DNA of 64,000 nucleotides from Liquidambar formosana (taxonomy: Eukaryota > Streptophyta > Magnoliopsida > Saxifragales > Altingiaceae): positions 33,763,067 through 33,827,066 of the forward strand of contig CM077831.1 of the NCBI GenBank assembly GCA_039720395.1, written 5' to 3'. Both the position numbers and the translations under genes were made by a program. Positions 1-14,049 of this stretch are shown one piece after another. Within the stretch, counting starts at the first letter, position 1. Every line of letters begins with the position of its first letter. A model generated the notes under the pieces. That model ran no database searches and had not been told where the DNA came from. It saw nothing but the letters and a program-made list of their open reading frames with translations.

Positions 1-286
1 TTTAATTGCTCATTGCATATTCTTGAGCATGTTTGCAATATATCCTTGTGGCCTGTCGGGATGAATCCATAATAATTTATATAATATTTAAGGTATAAAT
101 CCATCTTCTTGATGAAGTGGCCCTGACTTGGACTAGTACATCAAATTCCTGCATACTGTCAAATATTTGCGCAAGCTTCTCGCTTACACTAGGGGAGGAG
201 CATATGCATAAAGAATGTCCCCATATTGTGGATCGAACAGAGGTTAATGTGGAGCCGACCCCAAAAAGAAAAAAAAAAAGAGGTTA

Positions 287-470
287 ATGCGGAGAGAAGC
301 TTGCTTCAGTGATTGTGCCCTCACCATTTATAGAGATGGGGTCTGTTGTAAGAAGAAACGATCTCTCTCAAACGGGTGCATCAGACCCCAGAATTTCTGG
401 AAAAGCCTTATTCAAAAAAGGAGAGATCCTTCTATGCAATCTGCAGGTACAAATTTGCTAGAAACATCAC
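287..470 (+). pseudogene. LecRK PAN-like domain relic, inverted orientation (copy A)
   Basis: The plus-strand translation keeps the cysteine and spacing pattern of the PAN-like segment of the neighbouring lectin kinases: EACFSDCALTIYRDG, then CCKKKRSLSNG, then SLIQKRRD. These line up with AACLGDCFCAVAIFRDG, CWKKKIPLPNG and ALIKVRTD in LecRK-1. There is no signal peptide, lectin domain or kinase around it in frame. It sits in a block (1 to about 1000) that recurs almost unchanged at 33411-34390. It is a short remnant of an older lectin receptor kinase pointing opposite to all other members. The relationship is inferred from motif spacing, not from an alignment score. Confidence 0.6.
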
Positions 471-997
471 TCAATTTTAAACTGCAATGGATCATGCTAT
501 AAGTTAGTTCAGTATTTTTGAATTTCATCTTACAACTACAAACTCTTCTGATCAAATTCTAAATGCTACAAGGAGAGTCACAGATACTTCAATCTGCATT
601 GGCATTGGCAGCTTCCAATATTGAGACCTTAGACCATAATTCTACCATTTCCTATCTCAATTCTTTGAAATGCTGGGTTATATATATGCAAGGTTTGAAT
701 ATGATCAATAAAAACAAAAAAACTAGTACGGTGATGTTAGGATTGAATAAATACACAATTTCACTGATCAAAATGAAAAATATAAGTACCATAATACTAT
801 TCTCTGCACTTGAGGATGGTATGCAGGACAACATTATGCAGATAATTATTCTAAACCCTTGAGTAATTCAACACTACCCTTAAGCTCACAATAGCTTGAT
901 ATCCTGTAAAATCTTTTACAGAACCAAAAGTACCGCAGCAACAAATTTACATACAAAAAGCACAAACAACCAAGAACACATACCTATGTTGAAGGGA

Positions 998-3415
998 CTA
1001 ATAAATTGAACTAATATATGAGGATGGATCCGGAGGAGCAGATACTTCAACGGCTCCTTCCAGCATTTGCGTGACTTTCTTCATTGTAGGCCTCAGCGAC
1101 GGATCCTCCTGAATGCACCAGATTGCGATCATCACAAACCTCTCCACCCTCTTCATGTCTTGCCCTGCCTCATCATTCTCCACTAAAAGATCCAACTTCC
1201 CATATTTATAGCAATCATAAGCCCAATCAACCAGTACCATCATATTTTCATCCTCCACCTCGGGCTCATAACTCCTCCTGCAGCAAATGAGCTCCAGCAA
1301 CAAAATGCCAAAGCTGTAGACATCCACCTTGACTGTAATTGGCATATTTTTGAACCATTCAGGGGCTACATAGCCTTTGGTTCCCCTGGCACCAGTTGTA
1401 GTTCGACTCTGATCTGTCTTCAAAAGCTTAGCTAATCCAAAGTCAGAAATCCTTGCCATGAAAGAGTCATCTAGAAGTACATTTTGAGGCTTGATGTCGC
1501 AATGGATGACTTGGGTACTGCACTCTTCATGCAAGTAACAGAGCCCCCTTGCAGTTCCAAAAGCAATGTGTATTCTTCTGTACCAGTTTGGCCTTGAATC
1601 TCCAAAAAGGAAGCTTGCCAAAGAGCCATTACTCATAAACTCATATACAAGAAGCCGGTGTTGCCCCTCGTTGCAGAATCCTAGCAGTCGGACTAGATTC
1701 TTGTGGTTTGTTCGGCCAATAGCACTCACTTCTGTTTTAAATTCCTCCTCCCCTTCTCTCCCTATCCTATCCAATTTTTTAACCGCCACGAGGTTTTGAT
1801 TTTCAAATGCCAGAACCCCCCTATAAACTATCGAGAAAGCACCCCTACCCAATTCTTCACTGAATCCATTTGTGGCTTCTTGTAGCTCTTCAAAGGTGAA
1901 ACTTCGCAAATTTAAGCCGGGCATGACTGGGTTTGGTGCTTGAAGCGTTTTAGGTTTTCTTTGATTCGTGCGGAAAACAATCAGAAATGTTGCTAACAGT
2001 AAGAGGAAGTTTAGAAACACTGAACTACCTAATAACACGGATCCAACGAGGACCAAAGTTGATTGATCTTTTTTCTTGGGACCTCCACCTGCAGGAAATA
2101 AACTAGAATTATCCGTCCTTACTTTAATCAAAGCTTTTCCACCAACACTAGGATCCATCCTCCCATTTGGGAGAGGGATTTTCTTCTTCCAACAATTCCC
2201 ATCTCTAAAAATGGCGACGGCGCAAAAACAATCACCCAAGCAAGCTGCTCTGCACCAATCTTCAGTCACAGATGGAGAATGCCCATAATCGGCATAATCG
2301 GCAAGCTTCCAGTCAGTATTGGGCATCGTTTGAAAATCAAATCGATTCGTATCTTGCGATGCCTCATCGCATCTTTGCGAAACAAAGTCCTGTTTACATC
2401 CACTCATCTTATCATTGGGATCCAACAGGGAGTAACCAGGTGGGCATTGACAAATTGGTCTTTGATCATCTCCTAGTCTGCAATAGCTGTTGAGCCCACA
2501 AGCTCCACCGCCTGTATCTGCTAGAATACTCGTGCAAATATTTTCAGGCATAAAGAAAGATGTAGTCCAGGCCATGGGCCATTTCCCGGTGCTTGAGCTA
2601 GCATCCTTCGGGTAGACATATTGCCTGAGAACTCCATCATATTCAAGAATTGCTCTCTGGTAGAAGTCCCTTGGCGAGTCTGCACTCGACATCTGATTCA
2701 GTATGGTTCCGTTCTTCGCTGTTAGGTAGATGTGACCAGACTGGTTGAAGATCACCTGAAAGCCACTGCCTACTGTACTGCTTGCCCAATAAGCAGAATT
2801 AGAATTTTCAACATCCTCCGTTGGATATCCTAAGGTGTAAAGCACTAGATTTCCATCCGTTTGTAGTGAAAACAAAAATCTTCCTTTCGAGTAATTCCTT
2901 TCTGAAAATCGCGCTAAAACTCTAATGCCTTCATTCAATGTCTGCGTGGGTAAAATTGTGTCCGTTGGTTTATCAAAACTCTGCCACAAATTGGTGGAAT
3001 CGTTTCCTGCCAGCACGAAGTTTCCAGTGTCGAGCATGGCGGCGTAGGAAACTCCGGCGCCAGCGGAATCAGCGCTCCATATTTGATCGCCTTTTGAGTC
3101 GTCAAGCACGAACCCGCCGTCTGTGGTGAGTTGAATTCTGGACCCACTTTGAGCTAATTTGTTTCCGTTGGCTGACCATACAATGGTTTTTTCGGGTATT
3201 TTGTCGAACCAGATGGCTAGTAAGAAGCCTCCTTCAACTTGCTGGAACCCAAAAGCAAATTCTCCAGATTTCGATGGCCAAGAAGAGTTTTCATTGTTTA
3301 TTGCAGTAAGGGATGAGCCCAAAGAGATGTTACTGTAAGTTTGAGCAGTGGTGGAAAATGGAAGCAAAAGCAGCAGAAGCAAGAAGCAGCGAGGGTAAGG
3401 TAGTGCAAGAACCAT
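998..3415 (-). CDS. G-type lectin S-receptor-like Ser/Thr kinase LecRK-1 (intact)
   Basis: Single-exon 805-residue receptor kinase of the plasma membrane. A signal peptide (about 1-24) is followed by a B-lectin domain (about 25-150), an EGF-like cysteine cluster near 308-340 (CGLNSYC, CQCPPGY) and a PAN-like cysteine-rich segment to about 430. One membrane helix lies near 455-480. The cytoplasmic kinase has a Gly loop (LGRGAFS, about 522), the VAVKK lysine (about 543), HCDIKPQN (about 639), DFG (about 657) and [13 protein letters not shown] in place of HRD makes it a non-RD kinase. The family typically acts as a cell-surface sensor in defence; its ligand is unknown here. The start has a good context (ACCATGG) and opens on the signal peptide. 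Length and domain order are normal and nothing is broken. LecRK-4 and LecRK-5 are its closest intact relatives in the window. Confidence 0.95.
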   Translation of the reverse strand: MVLALPYPRCFLLLLLLLPFSTTAQTYSNISLGSSLTAINNENSSWPSKSGEFAFGFQQVEGGFLLAIWFDKIPEKTIVWSANGNKLAQSGSRIQLTTDGGFVLDDSKGDQIWSADSAGAGVSYAAMLDTGNFVLAGNDSTNLWQSFDKPTDTILPTQTLNEGIRVLARFSERNYSKGRFLFSLQTDGNLVLYTLGYPTEDVENSNSAYWASSTVGSGFQVIFNQSGHIYLTAKNGTILNQMSSADSPRDFYQRAILEYDGVLRQYVYPKDASSSTGKWPMAWTTSFFMPENICTSILADTGGGACGLNSYCRLGDDQRPICQCPPGYSLLDPNDKMSGCKQDFVSQRCDEASQDTNRFDFQTMPNTDWKLADYADYGHSPSVTEDWCRAACLGDCFCAVAIFRDGNCWKKKIPLPNGRMDPSVGGKALIKVRTDNSSLFPAGGGPKKKDQSTLVLVGSVLLGSSVFLNFLLLLATFLIVFRTNQRKPKTLQAPNPVMPGLNLRSFTFEELQEATNGFSEELGRGAFSIVYRGVLAFENQNLVAVKKLDRIGREGEEEFKTEVSAIGRTNHKNLVRLLGFCNEGQHRLLVYEFMSNGSLASFLFGDSRPNWYRRIHIAFGTARGLCYLHEECSTQVIHCDIKPQNVLLDDSFMARISDFGLAKLLKTDQSRTTTGARGTKGYVAPEWFKNMPITVKVDVYSFGILLLELICCRRSYEPEVEDENMMVLVDWAYDCYKYGKLDLLVENDEAGQDMKRVERFVMIAIWCIQEDPSLRPTMKKVTQMLEGAVEVSAPPDPSSYISSIY

Positions 3416-5300
3416 GGTAAAAGCAGTCTATTTTCTTGAAAAATGAGAGAAGCTAAGAATAACTTGAATTACTCACATCATATTGAACTAAAATCTTGCA
3501 AGGGTTGGAGAAAATGTCGAATGTTTCATGATAATTCAGAGGGAAAATTTCCACCATTGAATGCTACGAAAAGTTGCCGCTTTCCTATTTGCTGGTGAAG
3601 AGTTTCCTTCCATTTGTCTTACAATTAAACAGACCAAGACAAGTCGTTTTCCTTCATTGACTTGGAATAGTCAGTCCACCCAGCGTGTCCAATGGCAAAT
3701 GGGTGGATGCTTTAAATTCTGGGTACCAGACTACCAGTCTCTGTCAGGGGTAAAATGAAAGTATGAGGAAGCTGCCTCTACATTATTTTGTTCAACACTT
3801 GATTCAAAAGGGTCTATAGATCTAAGGATTGAAAGAAAAATGGTCTCGTATTAGATTTTTTTTTTTTTTTTTTTTTTTATATTTATTTTTTTTATATCAG
3901 GGGGATCTACTTGAAAATTTTGTGCCATTGGGATTAATTAGAAATACGTGTAACAACAAAGAAAAAGAAAAAGAAAATTGCGGACCCCACAATTTACCTT
4001 GATTTTTATACTTCATCGACCAAATGAGGCCCATCTATGTGTGGCATTATCAATTTCTGGTTGTAATGGTAAGATTACGGGGAATCTCAAGAGCTGCAAT
4101 GGATACAAGTCAAGGCGGCCATCACGGCAGAAATCAACGTGTAAAATGGAGTGAATGCTACAGGTGATGAAATAATTGAGGGTTTTCTTTGACTTCAAGT
4201 ATTCACCGATATTGACCAAAATTGACTGGGAATTGTAGCCTTCGTCGCAGGTAATTAGTATTGATTTCAATTCACAAAGTTTCAAACTTGTTGGAGGTGC
4301 CAAAATTATTGGACAAAGTTTTTGACAGCCCAAATTTGTTGTATACTTCAAAATATTCAGTTTCAAATCTTAAAATTCAATTTAAATTTTTGAATTTATG
4401 TCTGACATTTATAAAATTTTCCCATGATTTTTTGGGTTTGATTTCAAGAAATTCGAGAGAATCATCTGAAATTAAATAAAGTACTGGCTGGCCAACCAAA
4501 CGAGATTTTGTGACATAACCTTGCCTGGCAACATCTCACTATGTGATGAGATTTATAGAACCTGAACGAGATGATACAAGTGGTTTCTTTGGACACGTCC
4601 CGGTAAAATTGGAATGATCCACCTAGTATGTAGTTGGCTTAGAGCTTCAAAACCAAGGAAACAAATATTACCAAGACACTAGTAGATGGGGTGTTAAGAG
4701 TGATATATAAACAAGAATTTAGCATTTTAAAAATTATTTAGATTTGTCCCTGTGGGTTGGTTGAGCGGTTAGATCTTGGGTATGCTCTCCAGAGGTTAAT
4801 GTTTCAACTCTCCATAGAAATCACTAATTGTGTGGGTATGAAGCATCTCACACGGGTTGATCGTCAGGGAAATAGTTCGAGCTAAAACCTCGGCAGGATT
4901 AAGGCTTAGGATACCCTTAATTTTTAATTTTTAAAAAAAAAAATTTACTTAGGCTTTTGGAATGTGGTGTATCATCAGCCTTGTATGTCACTTGATCATT
5001 CCTATTCAATCATGTTGGACTTGTGATTTTTCTTCATAGCTATCACACTCTTCCTCACCCAAAGCCCAAAAAAAAAAAAAAAAAAAAAAAAAAAAGATTT
5101 TCTTAGTGCTCACATTTTTTTCTTAAGAAGTTTGACAATTTTTTGCTTCTTCCTCCTCCTCTTCTCTTCTCTTCTCCTTTCTTTTTTTAATTTTTTTTCC
5201 CCAAATTTTTTTAGCAACAGCTTAAGGGTGGTCAAGGTGCATTTTCATTTTGGACAAAAAAATGATAATGTTACCTAATATCCCACGTTGATTAAACATA
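3416..5300. repeat. LecRK 5'-flank block, copy 1
   Basis: The region upstream of LecRK-1 has no gene. It is the first of six copies of a flank block that recurs upstream of the other cluster members (29883, 39873, 41656, 47621, 55171). Landmarks shared by the copies are a TGTTTCATGATA-like motif about 110 bp upstream of the start, 'acgagattttgtgacataac', a SINE-like segment, and a T/A-rich stretch ending 'cccacgttgattaaacat'. A poly-T run lies at about 3857-3880 and a poly-A run at about 5069-5094. I see no convincing TATA box close to the gene. Confidence 0.7.
4743..4925 (+). mobile_element. SINE-like tRNA-derived repeat, copy A
   Basis: The segment opens with 'gggttggttgagcggttag', which resembles a tRNA A box, followed about 35-40 bp later by a degenerate B-box-like 'gaggttaatgtttcaactc'. 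It ends in T/A-rich sequence. Related copies lie near 31150, 41258, 43085, 49448 and 49664. Because most copies sit in the same place within the duplicated flank block, they were mostly spread by gene duplication. The SINE assignment is an inference from the A/B-box-like spacing. Confidence 0.4.
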
Positions 5301-5339
5301 TGCTTGACTATGTGTATATTAGCTTCCATCGCAAATCTT

Positions 5340-7690
5340 CCTAAGGTTCATATCAGTTACCTAATATCCCACGTTGATTAAACATTGATTGTTATAAGTT
5401 TTATTAATCCCTTTTAAAGAGAAATGAACCTTCCAATTAATTAATTTTTCTAATTTTATATTATTACAATAACGTAGGTATAGAATTGTTTTATCCTACT
5501 AATTGTCCAAACAATTGGTTTTCCAATGAGTGGAAATGAGATTATTAGAGAAAGTATAGAAAATGGTTTTGGAAAACAAAATGCTAGGAAAATAAATGGA
5601 AGATTCAGTAATGAACTAGAACCTTGTGAATCTTTTAGACACTAAATTCGATAAAAGGCCTGGCAAGGGTTGCCGGTTGAACTTATTGGATGAAATGGCT
5701 AGTATATTTAAGTAAGCAGTGGGGCGTAAGGTCTGCTCTCCATCAAAGATGATGGTCTATTATCATTTTAATGTTAATTTTTAAGAAAGTGGGGCAAACA
5801 TAGAAATGCAAGTTTCTCTTTATAATATTTTTTTTAAATGCAGAACTGGCTTTACTAGGTGTGCTATGGGCTGTTAGTTATTTTGGCTGCTCTGTTTTGA
5901 TGGTTCTTGATTCCTGTAGTTGTGTTTTTAGGTTTATCTTGGAGGTTTTGCTTTCTTTCAAAGTTTTTTTTTACCCTTGGTTTGTTTTCTGTTGGTCCTA
6001 TTAGGTTGTTGGCGGTTTTTTTTGGCTGCTTTCAATTTGGGGTTGTGGTCTTTCTTAGGGCTGAGGCTGGGTGTGTTCTTTCAGGTCTTTGGTTAAGGCT
6101 GGTGTCATATTAGCCATTTGAGTTCTTTGGTTTAGGCTGGGTATATCTCTTTTGGTTAATTGTATCTGTGAATTTGTAGGATTGGTTGTATAAAGAGTTG
6201 TTCCGCTTTAATGCTGGAGGGATAGTTTATTTGTTTGATCTGTTTGTAATTGTTTACATTTTATCTATAAATTTTTCCTATGCTGATAACAAAAAAACCA
6301 GCGAAGCAGTAAAAAAGAAACCCAAATTGTTTTTCTACATTTACATGCATAGCTTCATTTGATCTTGATTAGTACTTATATCTCTCTACCCATGGAAACT
6401 CTTATAGTCTTCTTACACAAAAATATTATGAAGTGAGTGCAAATGAAGTTCAGGTCAGATGGTAATTAAAAACATGTAGGAATCATACTCTATGTTTGGA
6501 TTGGGTTCCCCATAAAGGCATTTGTCTTCAATCTGACCTGGTACCCAAGAAAAAAATAAGGAAAATAACAGTCTCGCCATAGTATACCGATAGAAATGTC
6601 CAAAAGACAAAGAACAAACGTTGGTTAGAGCTTTATAAGTAAAATTGCAAAGGGAAATGGATAGTTGCTAGGGAGCTGGATTGAATATTTTTAGAAGACA
6701 CCTGCGTGAGTTGAGCAAAGATCATAGCCTGGATATCTTGGTTCTCAGGGAGACCAAAGCTAATTAGGAGAGCGTGAGCCATGTTTCAACTTCTCTGGTT
6801 TTTATGAGGTTCATAAAGTGGAATGTAGAGGTATGCAAGCGATATATGTTCCCTATGGAGTCCCATTAACAGAAAATCAGGGCAAACAAGCTCACTCTGC
6901 AGAGGCCTAATACGTTCTCTGTATCCAATTTTTCTATAATACCTCTATCTACTATTTTGTATATATTTTTCAGTAATTAGTTTAATTTAATATTAGCTCA
7001 ATGTGTGAATAGAATCAATAGATAATAATAGGGTTAAAATTTTCTTGGCACAACAATTGCTTGGTTTGTGGCATAACCTAAACTAAGTTGATTACATCTA
7101 CTCTCTTATGGTCGCTATCACGACTTGAAACCTGTGCATTCGTGCTTAGTAAACCAAGAGTTTTACCAATGCACCAGAAACTGGCCCCTAAATTATAAAG
7201 CAAAGTGGTAAGTCATACAATATATTAATAGGGAAAAACAAATTGCAAAACTTTAAGGTTTAAACTCATGCCTAATGCTCGAACAAGATTATATTGCAAA
7301 CTGCGTGGATAAGTGATTCTATTAATTTTACAACTTATAAGTGACCTAGGAATGAGAAATAAAAATACATGACACTTATAATAATCATGAAATTATTCAT
7401 CACACAAATTTTGTTTTTTTACAATTTTTATATCAAAATTATTATTGCTACAACTATTATCAATGTTACAATACAAGAACTTCAAATATCACCACCTATT
7501 GAAGGACTTGAACCCTGAATCTTTCCCCACTAAAGGAGCAGAAGTGCTGCCATTGACGGATTTTAAATTATTAACCATGAAAGTTTCAGACTTCCATCAC
7601 TACATACATATCCACTCTATTTAAAGTAATTTAAAGTTCACATCATTTGTGAGTTGAGACAATTTAACAACCTAGAGTAGCGATGAAAAT
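5340..7690. repeat. Left copy of the cluster-flanking block, non-coding part
   Basis: This stretch matches about 58720-61040 at the other end of the cluster with only scattered small differences. Together with the kinase exons that follow it forms a roughly 5-kb direct repeat. No gene is recognised. Apart from a LINE-tail-like segment (5880-6300) it contains only AT-rich sequence. Confidence 0.75.
5880..6300 (+). mobile_element. LINE 3'-end-like remnant (left copy)
   Basis: A T/G-rich stretch runs on to 'ttgtttacattttatctataaa', then 'gctgataacaaaaaaacc'. This looks like the 3' untranslated tail of a 5'-truncated plant LINE ending in a short A run. The same segment is at about 59220-59670, so the insertion predates the block duplication. 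No reverse transcriptase remains. The call rests on composition and tail only. Confidence 0.3.
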
Positions 7691-7699
7691 ACAATTATC

Positions 7700-9461
<1,762 letters not shown>

Positions 9462-10164
9462 CTACATGGAACAACAAACAACATTTATTAAATTCAATCA
9501 CTAATTCATACTTATAGAACGTTTGCATCTGTAGACTCCTAAATTCTAATACAAGTGTTGAAATGTTGAATGATAATACTGGGATCCTTCTAAAGAATCT
9601 AAACTAACCTCTGTAATATTTTATTATATTCATAGAAATAATATTTGTCAGAAGTGTGTCTAGTTTATATGTCTTTATGTCCTTTGGCAAGTACAGTCCT
9701 TCAGTATGTAATCACTTCAGCCCTACAGGTATTTCACAAGCAACAGCCAGCTTCTGGTTTCATTCAATATTTTTCAGTTTTTTGCATTTCATTTGAAAGC
9801 TTAAAGCTGGTCACAATTCAAGTTCATTGTTTATTGTTTTAATTGGATTTGTAGGATTTTTTTTTCCTTTAATAGTTGAACATTGCATAACCATAGATGA
9901 TTTTTTTTTCCCCTAGATGAATCTGTGATCCTTACATGTGTGTGTGTGTGTGTTAAGAACATGTAATTCTTTTGGCAGGTGTTGCCAAAATTAGTCTAGT
10001 GATTCATAGGATTCAACCGGTTCTATTTTCTTTTTCTAGCTCTAGTATACCTTTACATTCTGAAAAATTCATTTTTATGTTAAAGGATTAGATCATGTTT
10101 TTTTTGTAGTGGCAACTGTCCGTGTTACCTTAATCTTCAACATGCTAGTATTACTTGTGGTCAA

Positions 10165-13100
10165 CTATAAAGTTCATTTAAATAATAGATTTATAGATTG
10201 TCTCTGTAAACACGCAATACATATTGCATATAGCAAATAAATCAGGGGGCTAAGAGTTATCTCTTGCGGAAGAGACCTAAGAAAGACCGTTGTTTGTCGT
10301 TATGAGCCCGCGGGTTGCCGTACACCGTTTGAATGCTGTGAACACGAACCAAACCTTCGGGTATGCTCTAATATTGCTATGTAAGTCGTAGGGATCGCTA
10401 CTAAAGTCCTCCCTTTGTTTTCGCTTCCAAATCCATAAGTTCATGGTGATGCCCTAAATAGAGTACTAGAGAAGCCAACCCTAATTTGTAAAGAAAGTCA
10501 CTTTAAATAGTTTCCTATAAGTCTTAAACCTAATAGGACTAGGGTTCCACACACAATAGGAAACCCACTCAATAGGAACACTCATAAGGTCCACTGTCCG
10601 CATATGGGCAAACCACGAGTATGGATCAGGTAACCAACCCGAATATTAACACCTCCCACTTGCCTATGTAGGGTAAGTTAACTCCAAAATCTCTCTCAAT
10701 CTCCCTATACTCATCTCCTCATATAGGAAATGTATCGAACGACCTCACGAGAAGAATGTACAAACATAAGAGCGAAAATGTTAAATCATCACCATAATAA
10801 CAAGAATGCATTACTTGAAGGCATCTCATATATGCCCAGACAATCCATAAAATACCGGATCATGAGCACTCTTAATTTAATCCCTCATAAATATAAAAGC
10901 AATGCTGCATCCCATATATACGTAATGTACCCTTGTCCCATATCATCACAAATACGACATAAACGCTGGCCAGCTAATGAATCACAAAGTATGGTGTAGT
11001 ATTAAATCGTCTTTCTTAAGCTCTCCTACCAATCCAATTCAAATCAACTGCTTTCCTAGACATGCCCCTATAAGACCAAATTGTTTCATAGCTTTTAAAA
11101 AATACGTTAAAGTAGCATCATCAAGTATTTTATTCATGACATAGTCTTAGGTCAAAAGGGGCACAAAGACGAATCAAAGTGATCTATGTGGCTCACACAG
11201 TGATAAAGCAGGGATCCATTCATTACTCCTACTATCGGTTAATATAGAGCACATACAGTGTGAAATGAATGCTATGGCGTTAACTCATAAAAATGAGCAT
11301 GTCACTAGAAGAAAAAGCAAAAAAATGCCATGCGAATCTTAGTCCAATCGCTACTAAAGCACCTAACCTGAGTTTTCCAGCCCATTTGCTCTCTCAACGC
11401 CTGCCCAAAATCTCACATTCAGCTATAAACAGGCTACATAGAGTTGTGGAAAAACTCTATGTTATATTTTATAAAGATCTCATCTTAGCTCAATCTAAGG
11501 CGACATATAATATAGCAACTGTATATCTTGCTCCCCATCTGGGTACCAAAGATATAAATGTCTCATCTTGCTTGCTAACTCAGCGCCGAAGTGAATCACC
11601 CGTGTGAGTGGGTCAATTTGAGCCTGATGACATATTACAAATATGTGTACAAAAATGATATCAACATCCCATAAAACACAAAAGGAATGAATATCAATCC
11701 CAAATAATAATGTCAATCATAAATTAAATGTCTAAGCATATCAAATCCTACAATGTCCCATTCTCTTCACATGAGAAAGGAAAACATTTATAACAATTAG
11801 CTTAATTATAAAATTAGCCACCATACTACCAGTGGAGAAATGTCTCAAGACCACTTCCTTTTGCACAACCATATCTATGTGTTTGGTTCTACCATAATAC
11901 TAGAGATCATTCTTGCACTCTAGGATTGATACACAATCAAAATTACAAACTCCTCATAAGCTGTAAAACTTAAACATTGCAAAGATCACCTTAACCAAAC
12001 AACATCCTGAACAACCGTTAAGCAAGCTATATTCTCCGACTCTATCAGGGACAAGGCAATGCGAGTCTGCTTCTTACAACAAAAAAAGCACCTACACCTC
12101 CAATAATAAATATATAACCTAAGGTGGACTCATGCACATCTAAATAAATAGCCAAATATCCTTCGTTGTAACTTCTCAGCCCTAAGTCTCCACTATTATG
12201 ACATAGAATAAGGTCAGCGGTCTCACATAGGTATCGAGGAAACGTAATAGTTGCTATCCAAAGAACGGGTTCAAGGAAACTCTGATGATGACTAACAACA
12301 CCAAATACATGCATGTTTGAACACATACACAGCATTGCGTAATACAAACTTCCTATTGTAGCTACATATGGCGTTGTGGACATGTGATTTTTTTCCTTAT
12401 CAATTTTAGGAAACTAGTCTAAGGTTAAGGTGCAGCCTTTTACTATTAGAGTGTCAATGAGTTTAGAATTATATATGCAAAAACATTCAAGAATCTTCCT
12501 AATGTAAGTCTTTAAAGACAAACCGAGAAGCTTCTTAGAAAAATCTTTAGCAATCTTAACTTCAAGCACACAATTTGCTTTGCCTATGTCCTTCATCTCA
12601 AAATAGAGGACAACCACTTCTTAATGGCTATAATAGTCTCTATATCATTCGTAACTATAAGCATATCAACAACATACAAAGAAAAAAATAAAAATATTTC
12701 CCTTGGACCACTCAATATACATGCAATGTGTTTAATCATCACAAAACTCACAACGGTAATGGAATCATGAAACCTCAAATGTCATTGCCTAGATGAGTAT
12801 TTAAGGACGTAGATAAAATAGTGAGTAGGCACACTTTGTGCTCTTATCCATTGACCCCAAAAACCTAATAGTTGATCCATATAGATCAAAACCCAATGGT
12901 TGATCCACACATATTCAAAACGTCTAGTTTCCATTGAGAAATGTCATCTTAATATCCATCTAGAAAAGTCCAACATCCAATAATGCGACAACAGTTAGGA
13001 TTAGGTTAATAGAGGCAAACCTCACCACTTAGGAGAATGTCTCTATATAGTCTATACCCACATTAGGAATTAAATTTTCGCCACGCAATGCACCTAATAC

Positions 13101-13790
13101 TTGTTAATTGAATTATCTACCATTGTAGAAGATCAACTAACTCCTACACCCTATTCCCATCTATTGAGCTCAACTCACCCTGTATAACAATCATCTACTC
13201 ATCTCTAGCATGAGAAGAAAGCGCTTCTTCATAGGAAGCCAACTCATCATCTTCTCTAGAAGTACATAAGAAGGTATCCTCTTCAATCTCAAAATGATGA
13301 CGGGAAAATTTTCCACATTTACTCCTATGCACTTAAAAATTTTAATGGTCCTATAAGACACTTTCGTGCAAAACACCATGCGAGACACTCCCACTAGGTT
13401 GAAGACCACTCCCACTATCTTTAGTGACTATAAGATGAGGAACTAATTCCCCACCTCACTTGAAGATAGTGAGACGTTTTCACATTCCTCTAACACATAG
13501 AGTTAAAGATTCTCAATAGTGCTACCTATGCCAGTGAAATCATTCTCTAATGAAATCAATATTGTGCGACTTTATTTTAGTCATTCCTCCATCGGGATGT
13601 TATCATACATCAAAATATTTTATAAAAATGTTTTTATAGCTTTAGAGTTAAACTCCTCACACTCATGAAGAGTGATGTGAACAATCCTTCTGACCCCCAA
13701 AGGGCGCAAATGCCCCAAAAATCAGGCTTTCGCATGCCATCGCTCATAAAGGGTTAAAAAAAACTAACTAAAAAGGCAAGGTTATGTCAC
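10165..13790 (-). mobile_element. Decayed Ty1/copia retrotransposon
   Basis: Minus-strand frames between about 13430 and 11745 spell a degraded copia pol in the usual order. Reverse transcriptase pieces come first (GIDYIETFS, VVRFASINLIL, MDIKMTFLNGN at about 13060-12910). Next are the YVVDML motif, where functional copies have YVDD, and the FEMKDIGKA region (about 12700-12560). Then come TPYVATIGSLYYAMLC (about 12380) and an RNase H end with YYGRTKHIDM and VFLSHV (about 11890-11760). Many stops and frameshifts are present. The stretch 10165-11700 has no coding and may hold LTR-derived sequence; I could not define LTR borders or a target duplication. It replaces the 5' part of the SRK relic. 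Confidence 0.75.
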
Positions 13791-13794
13791 AATA

Positions 13795-13798
13795 TATA

Positions 13799-13848
<50 letters not shown>
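13795..13848. repeat. (TA)n microsatellite
   Basis: An almost pure TA dinucleotide tract marks the border between the copia remnant and the 3' flank of LecRK-2. Confidence 0.95.
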
Positions 13849-13850
<2 letters not shown>

Positions 13851-14049
13851 TACAATAATACTATTCTCTGCACTTGAGGATGGTATGCAGGACAACATTA
13901 TGCAAATAATTATTCTAAACCCTTAAGTTATTCAACACTACCCTTAAGCACACAATAGCTTGATATCCTGTAACACCTTTTACAGAAAACCAAAAGTACA
14001 GCAGCAACAATTTTACATACAAAAAGCACAAACAACCAACACCACTTGC

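Noticed and set aside
1566..3129. Several plus-strand ORFs over LecRK-1 (and equivalents over every other copy)
   Set aside because: They are shadows of the minus-strand gene: they recur wherever the coding sequence recurs, have no domain of their own and no splice or start context.
4743..4830. Possible tRNA gene at the A-box-like motif
   Set aside because: The B box is degenerate, no cloverleaf or anticodon arm can be formed, and the motif recurs as a dispersed repeat; treated as SINE-like.
10730..11607. Plus-strand ORFs of 89 and 104 residues in the copia region
   Set aside because: No domain; they lie opposite or next to degraded pol and probable LTR sequence and have no conserved counterpart in the window.
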